Part shown: positions 6,880-14,050 of the stretch, one piece after another | How the letters are laid out: each line of letters opens with the position of its first letter | Position numbering within the stretch: position 1 is the stretch's first letter | NCBI GenBank assembly: GCA_021849435.1 | Contig: JAJZSX010000020.1 | Span: 1 to 16,021, forward strand | Source: Actinomycetes bacterium | GTDB taxonomy: Bacteria > Actinomycetota > Acidimicrobiia > Acidimicrobiales > RAAP-2 | Reading direction: 5' to 3' | DNA length: 16,021 nucleotides | Notes under the pieces: model-generated | Databases searched by the model: none | Seen by the model: only the letters and a program-made list of their open reading frames with translations | What the model was told of the DNA's origin: nothing | Made by a program: the position numbers and the translations under genes

Positions 6880-8619
6880 CTACAGGTACTGGCCGGTGCC
6901 GACGTGCTGGATCGAGCGGCCGCCCTTGGCCTCGGCCTCCTCGCGGTTGATGAGGGTCCGGATGAACACGATCCGCTCGCCCTTCTTGCCCGAGATCCGC
7001 GCCCAGTCGTCGGGGTTGGTGGTGTTGGGCAGGTCCTCGTTCTCGCGGAACTCCTGGCGGATCGATTCCAGCAGGTCGTCGATGCGCAGCCCTCTCGGTC
7101 CACCGCCGATCTCTCGCTTGACCGCGAGCTTCTTCGCGCGACGCACGATGTTCTCGATCATCGCGCCCGAGGCGAAGTCCTTGAAGTAGAGGACCTCCTT
7201 GTCGCCACCTTGGTAGGTGACCTCGAGGAAGCGGTTCTCGTCGTCGATCCGGTACATCGCCGCGACCGTCTGCTCGATCATCGCGGCGATGGCCTTGTCC
7301 CGGTCGCCGCCACCGAGACTCTGCACGGCGGCGGCGTCGATGGGCAACGAGGGGTGGATGTAGCGCTGGAAGATCTGCGCGGCGGCCTCGGTGTCGGGCC
7401 GTTCGATCTTGATCTTCACGTCGAGTCGCCCCGGTCGCAAGATCGCCGGGTCGATCAGGTCCTCGCGGTTCGTCGCGCCGATGACGATGACGTCGCGCAG
7501 GGACTCCACGCCGTCGATCTCGGCGAGCAGCTGGGGAACGATCGTGGACTCCATGTCCGAACTGATGCCCGTGCCGCGGGTGCGAAAGAGCGAGTCCATC
7601 TCGTCGAAGAACACGATGACCGGCACACCCTCCTCAGCCTTCTCGCGCGCTCGCTGGAAGACCAGTCGAATCTGGCGCTCGGTCTCGCCGACGTACTTGT
7701 TGAGCAGTTCGGGGCCCTTGATGTTCAAGAAATAGGAACGCACGTTGCGATTGCCGCTCAGTTCGCCCACCTTGGCCGAGAGCGAGTTGGCCACGGCCTT
7801 GGCGATGAGGGTCTTGCCGCAGCCTGGCGGGCCATAGAGGAGGATCCCCTTCGGGGCGGGCAGTTCGTACTCGGTGAACAGCGCACGGTGTAGATAGGGC
7901 AACTCGACGGCGTCGGTGATCAACTCGATCTGCGAGTCCAGGCCGCCGACGTCGGCGTAGGTGATGTCGGGCACCTCTTCGAGTACGAGTGCCTCGGCCT
8001 CCTGGCGGGCGAGTTTCTCGGTCAAGAGGTTGGACCTCGTGTCGAGCAGCAACGCATCGCCGCTGCGCAGCCGCACGTCGCGCAGCGAGTCCGAGAGCTC
8101 GACGACCCGCTCCTCGTCGGCTCGACCGTAGATGAGGACGCGCCGATCGTCAAGGACGTCCTTGACGGTCACGACCTCGCCCTGGCCGTCAGGGTCGCGC
8201 ACCCCGATGACGGTGAAGGACTCATTCAGCACGACCTCGTCGCCGCGGGCGATCTGGTGGGGGTCGATCGCCGGGTGCAGCGCGACGCGCATCTTGCGCC
8301 CGGCGGCGAAGATGTCGACGGTGCCATCGTCGTTGAAGTCGGTGAACGTCCCGTAGACGGCCGGCGGCTGAGTCAGCTTGTCCACTTCGTCGCGCAGCGC
8401 GGTGATCTGGTCACGGGTCTGCTGGATCGTGATGCTCAGCTTCTCGTTGTTCGAGCGGGCCTGGGCGAGGTGACCGCGCGTCTCGAGCAACTGCTCCTCG
8501 AGCAACTCGATCCGCCGGCTGTAGAACTCCGAATCGCTCAGCGACTCGCTCACCGAGCGGCTCCGCCCCGCGATGTCTTCGCCGTGTTCGTCGGGTTCGC
8601 GGGCATGGAATCGGTCCAT
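6880..8619 (-). CDS. mpa: Proteasome-associated AAA ATPase Mpa/ARC
   Basis: Mpa (ARC) is the hexameric ring ATPase that recognises pupylated proteins, unfolds them and feeds them into the 20S core. The 579-residue chain shows an N-terminal coiled coil (about 32-83) that binds Pup, an interdomain OB region (about 86-205), then one AAA module: Walker A GPPGCGKT (263-270), aromatic pore loop KYVGE (308-312), Walker [12 protein letters not shown] with Asp339-Glu340, sensor GATNRED and arginine-finger region RPGRLD. It ends in GQYL, the penultimate-Tyr tail that docks into PrcA pockets. It opens the ten-gene array. A TAGGGT box ends six bases before the ATG, and there is no ribosome binding site, so a leaderless message is likely. 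It diverges from the ferredoxin gene across 104 bases. Confidence 0.97.
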   Translation of the reverse strand: MDRFHAREPDEHGEDIAGRSRSVSESLSDSEFYSRRIELLEEQLLETRGHLAQARSNNEKLSITIQQTRDQITALRDEVDKLTQPPAVYGTFTDFNDDGTVDIFAAGRKMRVALHPAIDPHQIARGDEVVLNESFTVIGVRDPDGQGEVVTVKDVLDDRRVLIYGRADEERVVELSDSLRDVRLRSGDALLLDTRSNLLTEKLARQEAEALVLEEVPDITYADVGGLDSQIELITDAVELPYLHRALFTEYELPAPKGILLYGPPGCGKTLIAKAVANSLSAKVGELSGNRNVRSYFLNIKGPELLNKYVGETERQIRLVFQRAREKAEEGVPVIVFFDEMDSLFRTRGTGISSDMESTIVPQLLAEIDGVESLRDVIVIGATNREDLIDPAILRPGRLDVKIKIERPDTEAAAQIFQRYIHPSLPIDAAAVQSLGGGDRDKAIAAMIEQTVAAMYRIDDENRFLEVTYQGGDKEVLYFKDFASGAMIENIVRRAKKLAVKREIGGGPRGLRIDDLLESIRQEFRENEDLPNTTNPDDWARISGKKGERIVFIRTLINREEAEAKGGRSIQHVGTGQYL

Positions 8620-8625
8620 ACCGTC

Positions 8626-8631
8626 ACCCTA
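8626..8631 (-). promoter_or_regulatory. Candidate -10 box (TAGGGT) for leaderless mpa operon transcript
   Basis: TAGGGT is followed by six bases (GACGGT) and then the mpa ATG, which places transcription start on the ATG. There is no Shine-Dalgarno site in this stretch. A -35 element is not evident. If right, this is the main promoter of the proteasome array. Confidence 0.5.
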
Positions 8632-8683
8632 GACTTCCGTGATTGCGCGCGTGGTCGCGGTCCGGGACTGCTCGGTGCCCCGC

Positions 8684-8689
8684 TAGCAT
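8684..8689 (+). promoter_or_regulatory. Candidate -10 box (TAGCAT) for ferredoxin gene
   Basis: TAGCAT fits TAnnnT. It lies 34 bases before the ferredoxin ATG, which would leave a short leader containing the GGAGG site. No matching -35 hexamer is clear, so this is a weak call. Confidence 0.25.
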
Positions 8690-8710
8690 GACCAGACAAG
8701 AACAGCCCCG

Positions 8711-8715
8711 GGAGG
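8711..8715 (+). promoter_or_regulatory. Ribosome binding site GGAGG for ferredoxin gene
   Basis: A perfect GGAGG stands eight bases before the ATG at 8724. It decides between this start (MKVWIDQDLC) and an in-frame upstream ATG at 8688 that would add 12 residues not expected for the family. Confidence 0.75.
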
Positions 8716-8723
8716 ACGTTGGC

Positions 8724-8960
8724 ATGAAGGTGTGGATCGACCAGGATTTGTGCACGGGCGACGGCCTCTGTGAGGAGATTTGCCCCGCCGTGTTCACGCT
8801 GCTCGATGACGGTCTCGCCTACGTCAAAGAGGGTGCTGACGTGAAGAGCTCGCCCGGCGGCGCCGCTGGCGTAGCCGTGGTGCCCGCGGAGTTCGAAGAC
8901 GCCGTCGTCGAGGCATCTGAAGAGTGTCCCGGCGAGTGCATCTTCATCGAGCAGGACTGA
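8724..8960 (+). CDS. Single-cluster ferredoxin, Asp-ligand type
   Basis: This 78-residue soluble electron carrier has the N-terminal block C10-TGD-GL-C16-EEI-C20-P and the C-terminal block C68-PGE-C72. Where a classical 4Fe-4S ferredoxin has the second Cys ligand, this one has Asp13, as in the Pyrococcus furiosus ferredoxin and related 3Fe-4S/4Fe-4S proteins. The likely ligands are therefore Cys10, Asp13 (or an open site), Cys16 and Cys68; Cys20 and Cys72 are extra. The chain is acidic, with an Ala/Gly/Val-rich insert (about residues 43-53). Ferredoxins of this kind commonly serve cytochromes P450 or oxidoreductases, but no such partner is in the window. Its last 17 bases overlap the convergent trmI gene. 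Confidence 0.88.
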   Translation: MKVWIDQDLCTGDGLCEEICPAVFTLLDDGLAYVKEGADVKSSPGGAAGVAVVPAEFEDAVVEASEECPGECIFIEQD

Positions 8961-9744
8961 CCGACTGGTCCCTCGGCGTCGTGGCCAGCCGCCGCGCCGA
9001 CGTCAAGAAGCCGGTGTGGGCAACCATGCGATGGTCCGGTCGGACCGAGCGGCCGTCGACGTGCCACGTCCGACGCAGGATCTCCACCGTTTCGGCGAGC
9101 CCGAAGGCGTAGCGGTTGAGCGTCTCGCGCAAGAGCTGGGTCTGATTGATCGTTGGCAGGTAGGCCAGCAGGATGCCACCGGGACGCAGCGCCGTGGTGG
9201 CGTGCTCGACAACCGCCCACGGTTCGGGCATGTCGAGCAGGATCCGATCGAAGTCGTCACCGTCGATCCCCTGGGTGACGTCGCGGATCTGGACGTCGTA
9301 GTGCACGTCGTCTCCGAGCATGTCGCGCACGTTCTGCTTGGCGTGCTCAGCGAAGTCCTCGCGGATCTCGTAGGCGGTGATGCGCGCGCCCGCGCGCAGC
9401 AGGGTCATAGACAGTGCGCCCGAGCCGACTCCCGCCTCGAGAACCTTCTGGTCCGGGGCGATGTCGCCCTGCAGCAGGATCGCGCCGAGGTCTTTGGGGT
9501 AGATCACCTGTGCGCCGCGCGGCATCTTCAGTACGACGTCGGTGAGCGTGGGCCGCAGCACGAGGAAGCTTCGCTCGGTGTTGCTCGAGATCAACGATCC
9601 CTCGACCGAACCGATCACGTCGTTGTGCTGCACGATGCCGGCGTGGGTGTGAAAGGCGGCGTCGGGTCGAAGGGTGATGAGGTAGCGCCGATCCTTCGCG
9701 TCGATCAACATCACGCGTTCGCCAGCGTCGAGCGTCGACTTCAC
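8944..9744 (-). CDS. trmI: tRNA (adenine-58-N1)-methyltransferase TrmI
   Basis: TrmI methylates N1 of A58 in the T loop of tRNA using S-adenosylmethionine. From GTG 9744 the product is 266 residues, normal for bacterial TrmI. The N-terminal part is a small beta-rich domain, followed by GAQVIYPKDLGAILLQGDI (78-95), SAM motif I EAGVGSGA (103-110), the acidic SAM contact YEIRED (125-130), and the catalytic-site motif LLDMPEPW (169-176, Asp171). The C-terminal RPDHRMVAHTGFL is also family-typical. The open frame continues much further upstream, but that part has no family similarity and its GTC codon near the boundary cannot start. GTG 9744 overlaps the stop of the 53-aa gene as GTGA. Expression therefore probably depends on translation of the small genes upstream. 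Confidence 0.92.
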   Translation of the reverse strand: MKSTLDAGERVMLIDAKDRRYLITLRPDAAFHTHAGIVQHNDVIGSVEGSLISSNTERSFLVLRPTLTDVVLKMPRGAQVIYPKDLGAILLQGDIAPDQKVLEAGVGSGALSMTLLRAGARITAYEIREDFAEHAKQNVRDMLGDDVHYDVQIRDVTQGIDGDDFDRILLDMPEPWAVVEHATTALRPGGILLAYLPTINQTQLLRETLNRYAFGLAETVEILRRTWHVDGRSVRPDHRMVAHTGFLTSARRLATTPRDQSVSPAR

Positions 9745-9902
9745 GGTTTCTGTCGTGACGCGCGGCGTCCGAGGGATCGGGCGGCACCGTCGAGCAGCCG
9801 GAGTACGACCAGTCCGCCGAGCACGCCCGACCACTTCTTGGATCGTTGACCGAGCGCGCGCGCACCGACCAGGCCGATGGCGAGTTTGAGGATTCGCCGC
9901 AC
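9741..9902 (-). CDS. Small hydrophobic protein (53 aa), coupled to trmI
   Basis: I do not recognise this gene. It is a 54-codon frame starting at GTG 9902 and ending in TGA at 9741. The start shares its G with the stop of the gene upstream (TAGTG), and the stop overlaps the trmI start (GTGA), so it fills the space between two genes exactly. The product begins MRRILKLAIGLVGARALGQ, followed by a basic SKKWS and a second hydrophobic stretch (GVLGGLVVLRLLDG), then a basic tail (RSLGRRASRQKP). It could be a small membrane-associated protein with one or two helices. The exact fit on both sides is the main support. No function can be given. Confidence 0.65.
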   Translation of the reverse strand: MRRILKLAIGLVGARALGQRSKKWSGVLGGLVVLRLLDGAARSLGRRASRQKP

Positions 9903-10090
9903 TAGGACCGACTCCGCTTGGGCCGGCTTCGCCGACCGCGCCAGAATCCCCAGACGTAGCCGACGAGCAGTCCGCCCACGCCCGCGAGCGCGGTGTCGGC
10001 GGGATCGTCGGTGCGCATGGCGAGCGGGTGGGCCGGCACAACCTCGCGCAGCGTTCGCTCCAGATCGCGCCTGGTCGCCGAGTCGCTCAC
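9902..10090 (-). CDS. Small membrane protein (62 aa), charged N-terminus and glycine-rich helix
   Basis: I do not recognise this as a named family. The 62-residue product has a charged N-terminal helix (SATRRDLERTLREVV), a short linker, and one Gly-rich hydrophobic segment (ALAGVGGLLVGYVWGFW, about residues 34-50) followed by a strongly basic tail (RGRRSRPKRSRS). A single-span protein with its basic end in the cytoplasm is likely. The GTG start at 10090 overlaps the stop of the holin-like gene (GTGA), and its TAG overlaps the 53-aa gene start. The layout of helix, then glycine zipper span, recalls ElaB/YqjD proteins, which sit next to YqjE in enterobacteria. That is an analogy in shape and context, not demonstrated homology. 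Confidence 0.7.
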   Translation of the reverse strand: MSDSATRRDLERTLREVVPAHPLAMRTDDPADTALAGVGGLLVGYVWGFWRGRRSRPKRSRS

Positions 10091-10440
10091 GACTTGTCCT
10101 TGAGTCGACGTCGTACCGAGGCGTCAGCGACGATCCGCCACGCGGTCAGCCCGAGTACGCCGATCGCGGCGACCGCCACGATGAGGTACGGCAGCCACGA
10201 GAGCGAGCCGTCCAAGACCCGGAACTGCTGGAGGAAACGAAGCAGACCGATCAGCAGCATGAGCGAGCCGAAGCCGACGAAGATGCTGCCGATCGCGCCG
10301 AAGGCGGCGTAGCGGGCGACGTCCTTGAGCGGCTGGATAGTCTCTTCTTTCACGTATCGAACGACGAGATCCTTGATTTCGTCGAAATCGCGTCGCAGTG
10401 ACGCGCCTCGAAGGACCTTTCGCCACGACGGAAGCTTCAC
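10087..10440 (-). CDS. Holin-like / YqjE-like (DUF1469-type) membrane protein
   Basis: The 117-residue protein has a charged N-terminal region (to about residue 42, including RRDFDEIKDLVVRYVKEE) and two membrane segments (about 44-68 and 83-104) joined by a short loop, ending in a basic tail (RRRLKDKS). This matches the layout of the actinobacterial phage-holin-superfamily III/DUF1469 proteins, cell-envelope proteins of unknown role, despite the holin name. There are no lysis or phage genes nearby, so a phage origin is not supported. The GTG start lies 9 bases after the thioesterase stop, and the stop overlaps the 62-aa gene. The family assignment rests on shape and composition, so I hold it moderately. 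Confidence 0.75.
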   Translation of the reverse strand: MKLPSWRKVLRGASLRRDFDEIKDLVVRYVKEETIQPLKDVARYAAFGAIGSIFVGFGSLMLLIGLLRFLQQFRVLDGSLSWLPYLIVAVAAIGVLGLTAWRIVADASVRRRLKDKS

Positions 10441-10449
10441 GGCCTCAGC

Positions 10450-10845
10450 CTACTCAGTGCGGTCGCGAATGACGTACGTGGAACTGGCGGTCGCCACGAG
10501 CAGCGCGTCCTGGTCGACGATGGTCGCCTCGACGAAGGCGACGAGCGAACCGGCCTTGACGACGGTGGCGGTGCAGGTGAGTGTCGAGCCATCGGGCACC
10601 GGGCGCAGGAAGGAGATACGCAGATCGGTGTTAGCGACGAAGACCTTGCGCTCCCCCACCGCCGACACCGCGGCCGCCCCCATCGCCGAGTCCGCGATGG
10701 CCGCGAGGAAGCCGCCCTGCAACGTGCCCGCCGGGTTGAGGAATCGCTCGTCGATGCGGGCCCGCCAGACGCTCGTGGAGCCATCGGGGCTCGCCACGCG
10801 CGTCAGGCCCAGCGTCAGGTCGCAGGCGGGTGGGATTTGGAGCAT
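10450..10845 (-). CDS. PaaI-type hotdog-fold thioesterase
   Basis: This 131-residue protein resembles PaaI/YbgC-like acyl-CoA thioesterases, which hydrolyse acyl-CoA thioesters in the cytoplasm. The signature is NPAGTLQGGFLAAIADSAMG-like: Asn37, Gly40, Gln43-Gly-Gly and Asp52 in IADSAMG, where Asn and Asp or nearby acidic residues are catalytic in the family. The beta strands that follow include TDLRISFLRPVPDG and STLTCTATVVKAG, both typical of the hotdog sheet. Many members have His before the Gly-Gly; Gln is also common. The ATG at 10845 is preceded by TACCCT ending five bases upstream. It heads the operon with the small membrane proteins and trmI and diverges from tkt. The substrate cannot be read from the sequence. 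Confidence 0.87.
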   Translation of the reverse strand: MLQIPPACDLTLGLTRVASPDGSTSVWRARIDERFLNPAGTLQGGFLAAIADSAMGAAAVSAVGERKVFVANTDLRISFLRPVPDGSTLTCTATVVKAGSLVAFVEATIVDQDALLVATASSTYVIRDRTE

Positions 10846-10850
10846 GCCTC

Positions 10851-10856
10851 AGGGTA
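10851..10856 (-). promoter_or_regulatory. Candidate -10 box (TACCCT) for thioesterase operon
   Basis: TACCCT fits TAnnnT and ends five bases before the thioesterase ATG. The intervening GAGGC contains GAGG, but only one base from the ATG, too close for a normal ribosome binding site. With the tkt box at 10888-10893 it forms a divergent pair whose -35 regions would overlap. Confidence 0.35.
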
Positions 10857-10887
10857 CCGGGCACGGAGCCGCCGACGGAAAGTTAGG

Positions 10888-10893
10888 TACTGT
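10888..10893 (+). promoter_or_regulatory. Candidate -10 box (TACTGT) for leaderless tkt transcript
   Basis: TACTGT is seven bases before the tkt ATG, which would put transcription start at the ATG. No proper Shine-Dalgarno site is present in front of tkt. No good -35 hexamer is visible. Confidence 0.4.
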
Positions 10894-10900
10894 TCTAGCC

Positions 10901-12895
10901 ATGGTCGACCATCTCTTTTCCGGCGCGAACGAACTCGAAGGTCGCGCGATCCGCGAGATAATGGCCTTGGCCATGGACGCGCCGGCCAAGGCCAAGTCGG
11001 GTCACACCGGGACGGCCATGGCGCTGTCGCCCCTGGGCGTGACCCTCTTCGGACGGTTGATGCGTCACGACCCCACTGACGCCCAGTGGGTGGACCGGGA
11101 CCGGTTCATCCTGAGTTGCGGACACGCCTCGATCCTGCAGTACGGCCTCGCGCGAGCCTTTGGCTACGACCTGGACGAGCAGGATTTGCGCAGCTTCCGC
11201 CAGCCCCACTCGCGCACGCCCGGACACCCCGAGCGCGGCGTCACGCCCACCGTGGAGGTGACGACCGGGCCACTCGGCCAGGGACTGGCCAACGGCGTGG
11301 GCATGGCGATCGCCGAGCGGATCCTTCGCGCCGATTTCGGTGAGGACCTGGTCAATCACCGGACCTGGGTGATCGCCGGTGACGGCTGCCTGGAAGAGGG
11401 CATTAGCCACGAGGCGGCGTCCCTCGCGGGATCGCTCGGCCTCGATCGCCTGACGGTGTTCTACGACGACAACCACATCACGATCGACGGTCCGACCGAG
11501 CTCGCGATGCACGACGACGCGGCCGCGCGCTTTCGCGCCTACGGCTGGCACGTGATCGAGCTCGGCGAGCGCGCGAACGACCTCGACGCGATCGAGGCAG
11601 CCGGCGCCGAGGCGATCGCCGAGACCGATCGGCCGACGCTCGTGATCCTGCGCTCGCACATCGGCTTTCCCTCGCCCGAGATGATGGACCGGCGCGAAGC
11701 CCACGGATCGCCCTTCAGCGCCCAGGCGATTTCCCAGGTCAAAGAGATCCTCGGCGTTCCCGACGAGGCGTTCCACCTCGATCCGGAACTGCCCTCGGCC
11801 ATGGTCGAGGCGCTGGGTGAGCGCCGCGCCCAGCACACTCGCTGGGAGGCGGCCGTGGTGGCCGCGGGCGACCGCGGCTCGCGTCTTCGCCACCAGTACG
11901 AGACGAACGGGGCCCTCGAGAAGCCGGCGCCGGTCGAGTACTTCGCCGGCGGCGCACGCGTCGCCACGCGAAAGGCCATGCAGCGCGCGATGGACACCTG
12001 GGCGTCGCACACGCCCGGCCTGACCGCCGGCTCGGCCGACCTGACCGACAACACCGGCGTCGTCCTGGGTGGCGTGCCCCAGGGGGCGTCGGCCCCCGGC
12101 GGTCGCCAGATCCACTACGGCGTGCGCGAGTTCGCCATGGGCGCGGTCCTCGTTGGCCAGGCCGCCCACGGTGGTATTCGACCCATCGGCTCGACCTTCT
12201 TCGTCTTCAGCGACTACGCCCGACCCGCCATCCGACTTGCGGCCCTCAGCCACGTGGGAACCCTGTTCGTCTTCACCCACGACTCGGTCGGCGTCGGTGA
12301 GGACGGTCCGACGCACCAGCCCATCGAGCATCTGATGGCGCTGCGCGCGATGCCCCACTTGCACGTCGTGCGGCCCTCGGACGCCAACGAGACCCTCGAT
12401 CTGGTCGCGGCGTACCTCGCGGACGAGAATCCCCCGGCCACCGCGCTCGTGCTCTCGCGCCAGGACGTCACGGTCATGAACGACGACGACCGGCGTGCCT
12501 CCGCGGCCGGCGCCGCCCGGGGCGGCTACGTCGTGCGCGAGGCGGACGACGCCCAGTTCACCCTGGTGGCGACGGGTTCAGAAGTGGCGATCGCGATCGA
12601 CGCGAGCGAACAGCTGGCGGCTGACGGCGTCGTCACGCGCGTCGTCGCCCTACCCTGCTGGACCTGCTTCGAAGAGCAGCCCCGCGAGTACCGCGAGGCG
12701 GTGCTTCGCCGCACGGTGCCCTCGGTCTCGCTTGAGGCCGGCGCCACCCTTGGCTGGTCGCGCTACGTCGATCACGCGCTTGGCATCGACAACTTTGGGT
12801 TGTCGGCGCCGGGCGACTACGTCTTTGACTACTTCAGCATTAGCGCCCAGCGACTCGTTGACCACATTCGCGAATGGTTAGGAGCCTCGTCGTGA
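10901..12895 (+). CDS. tkt: Transketolase
   Basis: Transketolase is the thiamine-diphosphate enzyme that moves two-carbon ketol units between sugar phosphates in the pentose-phosphate pathway. The 664-residue length is normal. The N-terminal domain has SGHTGTAM (33-40, His35), TTGPLGQG (121-128), GDGCLEEG (160-167) and YDDNHITIDG (188-197), which bind ThDP and Mg. The middle domain carries the catalytic Glu410 in HYGVREFAMG, and then FSDYARPAIR and THDSVGVGEDGPTHQP. In place of the usual HPGAPM it has HTGTAM. The open frame runs 192 codons further upstream, antisense to the thioesterase gene, but similarity and the TACTGT box support ATG 10901. The stop overlaps the transaldolase start (GTGA), so the two are coupled. 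Confidence 0.96.
   Translation: MVDHLFSGANELEGRAIREIMALAMDAPAKAKSGHTGTAMALSPLGVTLFGRLMRHDPTDAQWVDRDRFILSCGHASILQYGLARAFGYDLDEQDLRSFRQPHSRTPGHPERGVTPTVEVTTGPLGQGLANGVGMAIAERILRADFGEDLVNHRTWVIAGDGCLEEGISHEAASLAGSLGLDRLTVFYDDNHITIDGPTELAMHDDAAARFRAYGWHVIELGERANDLDAIEAAGAEAIAETDRPTLVILRSHIGFPSPEMMDRREAHGSPFSAQAISQVKEILGVPDEAFHLDPELPSAMVEALGERRAQHTRWEAAVVAAGDRGSRLRHQYETNGALEKPAPVEYFAGGARVATRKAMQRAMDTWASHTPGLTAGSADLTDNTGVVLGGVPQGASAPGGRQIHYGVREFAMGAVLVGQAAHGGIRPIGSTFFVFSDYARPAIRLAALSHVGTLFVFTHDSVGVGEDGPTHQPIEHLMALRAMPHLHVVRPSDANETLDLVAAYLADENPPATALVLSRQDVTVMNDDDRRASAAGAARGGYVVREADDAQFTLVATGSEVAIAIDASEQLAADGVVTRVVALPCWTCFEEQPREYREAVLRRTVPSVSLEAGATLGWSRYVDHALGIDNFGLSAPGDYVFDYFSISAQRLVDHIREWLGASS
12880..12884 (+). 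promoter_or_regulatory. Ribosome binding site AGGAG for tal, inside tkt
   Basis: AGGAG is seven bases before the GTG at 12892 and lies within the last tkt codons. It favours this start over an ATG at 12874, which lies before the site and would begin inside tkt. Confidence 0.7.
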
Positions 12896-14004
12896 CCCGA
12901 TTGCATGACCTCTTCAACGACGTTGGCCAGAGTCCGTGGATCGACAACATCCGCCGCGACTGGCTCGACGACGGCACCCTCGCGCGCCTCGTGGACGAGG
13001 GCGTTCGCGGGGTGACCTCGAACCCCTCGATCTTCGCCAAGGCCTTCGCCACCTCGAGCGCCTACGACGCGCGCGTCGCCGAACTGAGCTCCGAGGACCC
13101 CGAGTGGGTCTTCGAACATCTCGCGGTCCAAGACGTGCGCGACGCCTGTGACGCGCTCGGCGCGCTGCACGAGGCGTCGCGCGATGACTTCGCCACCGGT
13201 AGGCGCCGCTACCTCGATGGCTTCGTCTCCCTCGAGGTCTCGCCGCGCCTGGCGCACGACGCGCCGGCGACGATCGACGCCGCCCGCCGCCTCGCGACGG
13301 CCGTGGGCCGCGCGAATGTGATGATCAAGATCCCCGCCACGCTCGCCGGCCTCGAGGCCATTCCCGTGGTGCTCGCCGATGGCATCAACGTGAACGTCAC
13401 GCTCATCTTCTCGATCGAGCGCTACCGGGCCGTGATGGACGCCTGGGCCAGCGGGCTGGAGCTGGCCGCCGAGCGCGGCCGCGACCTCGGCTCGATCGCC
13501 AGCGTGGCCTCGTTCTTCGTCTCGCGCCTCGACGTCGCGGTAGACCAACTCCTCGAGCCGAGCGACCCGCGACGCGGCACCGTCGCGGTCGCGCAGGTGG
13601 CGCAGGCCTACGCGGCCTACCTGGAGGTCGTGGGCGGAACACGCGTCCAGGCTCTGCTTCGCCGCGGGGCCCAGGTGCAGCGACCACTCTGGGCCTCCAC
13701 CTCGACCAAGAACCCGGCCTACGACGAACTGCTCTACGTCGACTCGATCGCCGCGAACGAGACCGTGAACACCATGCCAGACGCGACCCTCGCCGCCGCC
13801 CTGGCCCGTGGCTCCTTTGCGGCGTCGGTGCTGGGCGACCCAGACCGCACTGCGGCGGCCCTGGCGACACTCGACGGGCTCGCGCCAACCGTCGACCTCG
13901 CGGCCGTCACCCAACGCCTCGAGGACGAGGGCGTCGCGGCCTTCATCGCTTCCTACGACGAACTGCTCGAGACGGTGAGCGAGAAGCTGCGCCGGCGCGT
14001 CTGA
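12892..14004 (+). CDS. tal: Transaldolase
   Basis: Transaldolase transfers a three-carbon dihydroxyacetone unit between sugar phosphates and, with transketolase, completes the non-oxidative pentose-phosphate branch. The 370-residue product is the size of actinobacterial Tal (subfamily with about 370 residues). Landmarks are QSPWIDNIRRDWLDDGTL (13-30), GVTSNPSIFAKAF (40-52), NVMIKIPAT (142-150) with Schiff-base Lys146, NVNVTLIFS, VASFFVSRLDV, and RPLWASTSTKNPAYDE. The GTG start overlaps the tkt TGA and has AGGAG seven bases upstream. It ends 58 bases before fbiC. Confidence 0.96.
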   Translation: MTRLHDLFNDVGQSPWIDNIRRDWLDDGTLARLVDEGVRGVTSNPSIFAKAFATSSAYDARVAELSSEDPEWVFEHLAVQDVRDACDALGALHEASRDDFATGRRRYLDGFVSLEVSPRLAHDAPATIDAARRLATAVGRANVMIKIPATLAGLEAIPVVLADGINVNVTLIFSIERYRAVMDAWASGLELAAERGRDLGSIASVASFFVSRLDVAVDQLLEPSDPRRGTVAVAQVAQAYAAYLEVVGGTRVQALLRRGAQVQRPLWASTSTKNPAYDELLYVDSIAANETVNTMPDATLAAALARGSFAASVLGDPDRTAAALATLDGLAPTVDLAAVTQRLEDEGVAAFIASYDELLETVSEKLRRRV

Positions 14005-14018
14005 GCGCCTGGCGTCTC

Positions 14019-14042
14019 GTCGCGCCCGTAGGGCGTGCCGAC
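14019..14042 (+). terminator. Weak hairpin between tal and fbiC
   Basis: GTCG-CGCCC (14019-14027), loop GTA, GGGCG, a three-base bulge and CGAC (14039-14042) can pair. No T-run follows, so an intrinsic terminator is doubtful; it may simply be a chance structure in GC-rich DNA. Confidence 0.2.
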
Positions 14043-14050
14043 GTCGCCAG

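Noticed and set aside
6876..7103. N-terminal extension of dop by 76 codons inside mpa
   Set aside because: The extra residues are Arg/Ser/Thr/Pro-rich shadow sequence; family similarity begins right after GTG 6875, next to the mpa stop.
6306..7893. Plus-strand open frames opposite dop and mpa (such as 6781-7893)
   Set aside because: They are antisense to genes with complete motifs and have no ribosome binding site or family motif; typical of high-GC shadows.
9745..10041. N-terminal extension of trmI by 99 codons
   Set aside because: It overlaps the 62- and 53-aa genes out of frame, lacks TrmI similarity, and the GTG at 9744 matches the family length.
10087..10440. Holin-like gene as a sign of a prophage
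   Set aside because: No phage, lysis, integrase or attachment-site sequence is nearby, and related holin-like proteins are ordinary chromosomal genes in actinobacteria.
10325..10900. Upstream extension of the tkt frame by 192 codons
   Set aside because: It runs antisense to the holin-like and thioesterase genes; transketolase similarity begins at ATG 10901, which gives a normal length.
12874..12891. ATG at 12874 as the transaldolase start
   Set aside because: The AGGAG at 12880-12884 lies after it and points to GTG 12892.
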